Below, piece after piece: positions 56,901 through 59,900 of a stretch of 64,000 bases of DNA. The DNA comes from Acridotheres tristis (taxonomy: Eukaryota > Chordata > Aves > Passeriformes > Sturnidae): assembly GCA_037013685.1 (NCBI GenBank), contig CM072885.1, forward strand, positions 27,565,442-27,629,441, given 5' to 3'. A program made the translations under genes and the position numbers. Numbering within the stretch: the stretch's first letter is position 1; every line of letters begins with the position of its first letter. Under the pieces are notes generated by a model. That model was not told the origin of the DNA, made no database searches, and saw only the letters and a list, made by a program, of their open reading frames with translations.

Positions 56901-59900
56901 TTTCCTGCTGCAGCCTAAAAAGAAGTAATTTTTTATCATCTATTACAATATTTATGTATGGTATATCCTGTACATATGTAAGAATATCACTGTCATAAAG
57001 GCATATCATAAATAAATGTGTCTATTTGTCTATATCATAGGACTACATTGAGAATATAAAGCAAATTTCATTGTCACAAGCTTCCTGAAGTATTTTTAAA
57101 GAGCTGACAACAGAAATGTCTTAATATACAGTACAAATTAAAGCCTGTACTTAATTTTCTACTTGGAAATATGGAAGACAGAGTAAAAAGATATTTTTCC
57201 CTCAGAATTCACTCATTTCAGAGAGAAAACAGTGTCATTTTACACTACACAAGCACAACTGAAGGTGTATTTTAACAGCATTATTTGCATCAGCTTCCTA
57301 ACACTATATATGCAGTATATAATGTATCATGGCATTCATTGCTGCAGAAAATGTGCATCCATTACACATTATTTAAAAAAAAAATTACCCAAAGCACAAT
57401 AATATTATTGCAGAGTACATTGTGTAGATGCACAAGGTTCATTATATGCACAATTCTTGCAGTGTAAGAATGTGAACTTGTTGGGGGTTGGGTTTTTTTT
57501 CTTTTTTTCTCTCTGTGGAATTTTCTCCATTGTAATGCTAAGAATTTGTTGGCTACACACTAGCACGGATGGCTAGTAACAGTTTCTATCGAAGGGGGTG
57601 GAGGGGGGAGAGGCAGAACACCGCAAGATCAGGTGGGGGCAGGAAAAGGAGAGGTGGGGGCAGCTGCGCTCTCGCTCTCTCTCTCACTTGTTTAGCTCGG
57701 AGAAGAACGGTCGCTGGAAAAACTTCACCCTGCCATCCCAACGCTGGGAGCTGCCTTCCTTGGCTGTGGGACCCCACACCGCCCTGCTCGGATGTCCTCC
57801 CGCTTCAGCTTGCCACCTCTATGCATCCTGTTGGAGCACCGGGACAGATGCCCCAGGATCCGTGAGCACTATCTCTCCTCTGCCTTTCCCATCTGGCAGA
57901 TGCCATCACCCCCAGCACTCCTCCAGCCACGTGGGATCATCGTACCTCCCCCCTGCTCACCGTAACTGCACCACAGGGGAAGGGTATCCACGACCGAAAG
58001 AACTGTTGCTGGGTTCCTGCTCTGTTTGTTGTTACTTTTGTAGTTGTTGTTTTTATTTACCTTGTTATATATATATATCTATCAGTAAAGAACTGTTGTT
58101 CCTACTCCCGTATCTTTGCCTGAGAGTCTCTTAATTTCAAAATTATAATAAATTGGAGGGAGGGGGGGCTTCTCAGCAGATACCTGTCTTTCAAAACCAA
58201 GACAGAACTAAATGAGTTGGTTTCAATTTCCATGGATTTCCTTCTAGAGGAAACTAATACTGCCTCACCTCTTTTTTATGGTGTAAAAGGTTTTCTTTTA
58301 AATTACTGAAAAACAACTATGAGTAAAATATTTTGTGGACTACGTTCATTATAATATAAAGAGCCTCTTAAAACAAGTCATTCATCTTCCACTTGATGTC
58401 TGAAATATTTATGTTTCTGTATAAAGATCGATCTTACCTCTGAAACAACTTCATGAGACATAAGCCTCTGTATGGCTGCTAGACATAGCTGAGTGATCTT
58501 TGGTTCTTTTGTTCCACAACCCATCAGAAAAGGTTGAACCACCTCTGAGCTGTTCTCTTTCAATGCTTTCAAAGAGAAATATGGCAGCAGTCAATGTTTA
58601 GTACTTTGAAAAATACAGCACAAAAATTGTTAATCACACTATTAACAAAAAGCAATCTCCAGTCTTAGAAATTTGGGATTTACATGTGGACCACAGGGAA
58701 AAGCCAAGTGAAGACAGACACTGGGCTGACACAGCTCACTTCCATAATCACCCTGGCCAAGGCTCAAATTCCAAGCACCCTCTCCCTTACACACTCAATT
58801 GACTTTCCAAATCCAAAACATCCACTTAAGAGCCCATGTGGTTAGCAAGGTGGTGTAAGGTTCTGCCAACTCCAGAGGTTTCCCTGGCCTTGCCACAGGA
58901 ACCAGTCTCAGTCTGGTAGCACTGCCCTTCTGCTCTGCTTCACCTCCACACCTAATGCAGGAGCAACACAGTGTGGCACAGAGCAACATTCCAAAGCACA
59001 GGACAGGAAGTGGAAGAGCAAACTGCCACTGGCAAAACAGGAAGAGAAAGAGAGTAGACTGACAAAACAAGAGGAGAGAGACCGGACTGTTTGTATCCTG
59101 GATACATTCACCTGGCTGTGATTTTGCCAAATGGTGTTTTAGTGACAAAGGGTAGCTTCTTAAAATGGATTTTGTCAGGAGAAAACCAGTTACCATAAAC
59201 TGTCTCTCCCCCCACTTCTTTTTTTTGTTAAGGAGAAAAAGCTTCATAATGAATACAACATTCCACACTGGCATTTAAAACAGTTTTTCCCATAAAACCA
59301 AGTCAAGAAATCTGAAATAATAAAATTCAAAATACTAAAATACTAAATATATTAAAGGAAAGCATGGCTCTGACTGATGAGTGGTTTTCCATTTGCAGGT
59401 ATGTTTTTCGATTCATGCAAACTTCTAAGATTTTAGTCGCTCATCACCATTTCAGATACTAAACACTTCCTCACAGTTGAAAGTTCAATGTGCGTTCTCA
59501 CACTGAATGTCAGTCATATACTGCGACTTAGTCTACATGTAGTAGAAGAAATCTATTCATGAAAAGTTTCACATGCTTTTCAGAGGACAGCAGTTTCCAC
59601 AAACAAAAAAATAAATTTTCATATAAAAATGCAAACATGATCTATATTACTAAGCATCACCACAACTAATTTGGAAAAAAATGAAACAAGTTAAAACTAC
59701 AAAAATACACTTTCATAATGTTTTCCAACTGAAACACTGACTCAGAAGTTTCTACAAAAAGGATAGGCTATTATAAATTCTGGATGCCAACTTTTTATAC
59801 AATAATAGTTTTTACAGGGTGATACACAGTCCAGTTTCATCAGCCTCTTCAGAGCCAGTGCAGGCTCAATGTCCAGTTCACATTTCTGAACTGCCACTAA

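Noticed and set aside
57598..58134. 178-codon plus-strand open frame
   Set aside because: It lies wholly within the 726-bp LTR (57479-58204) and follows its GC-rich centre. No protein family is recognisable.
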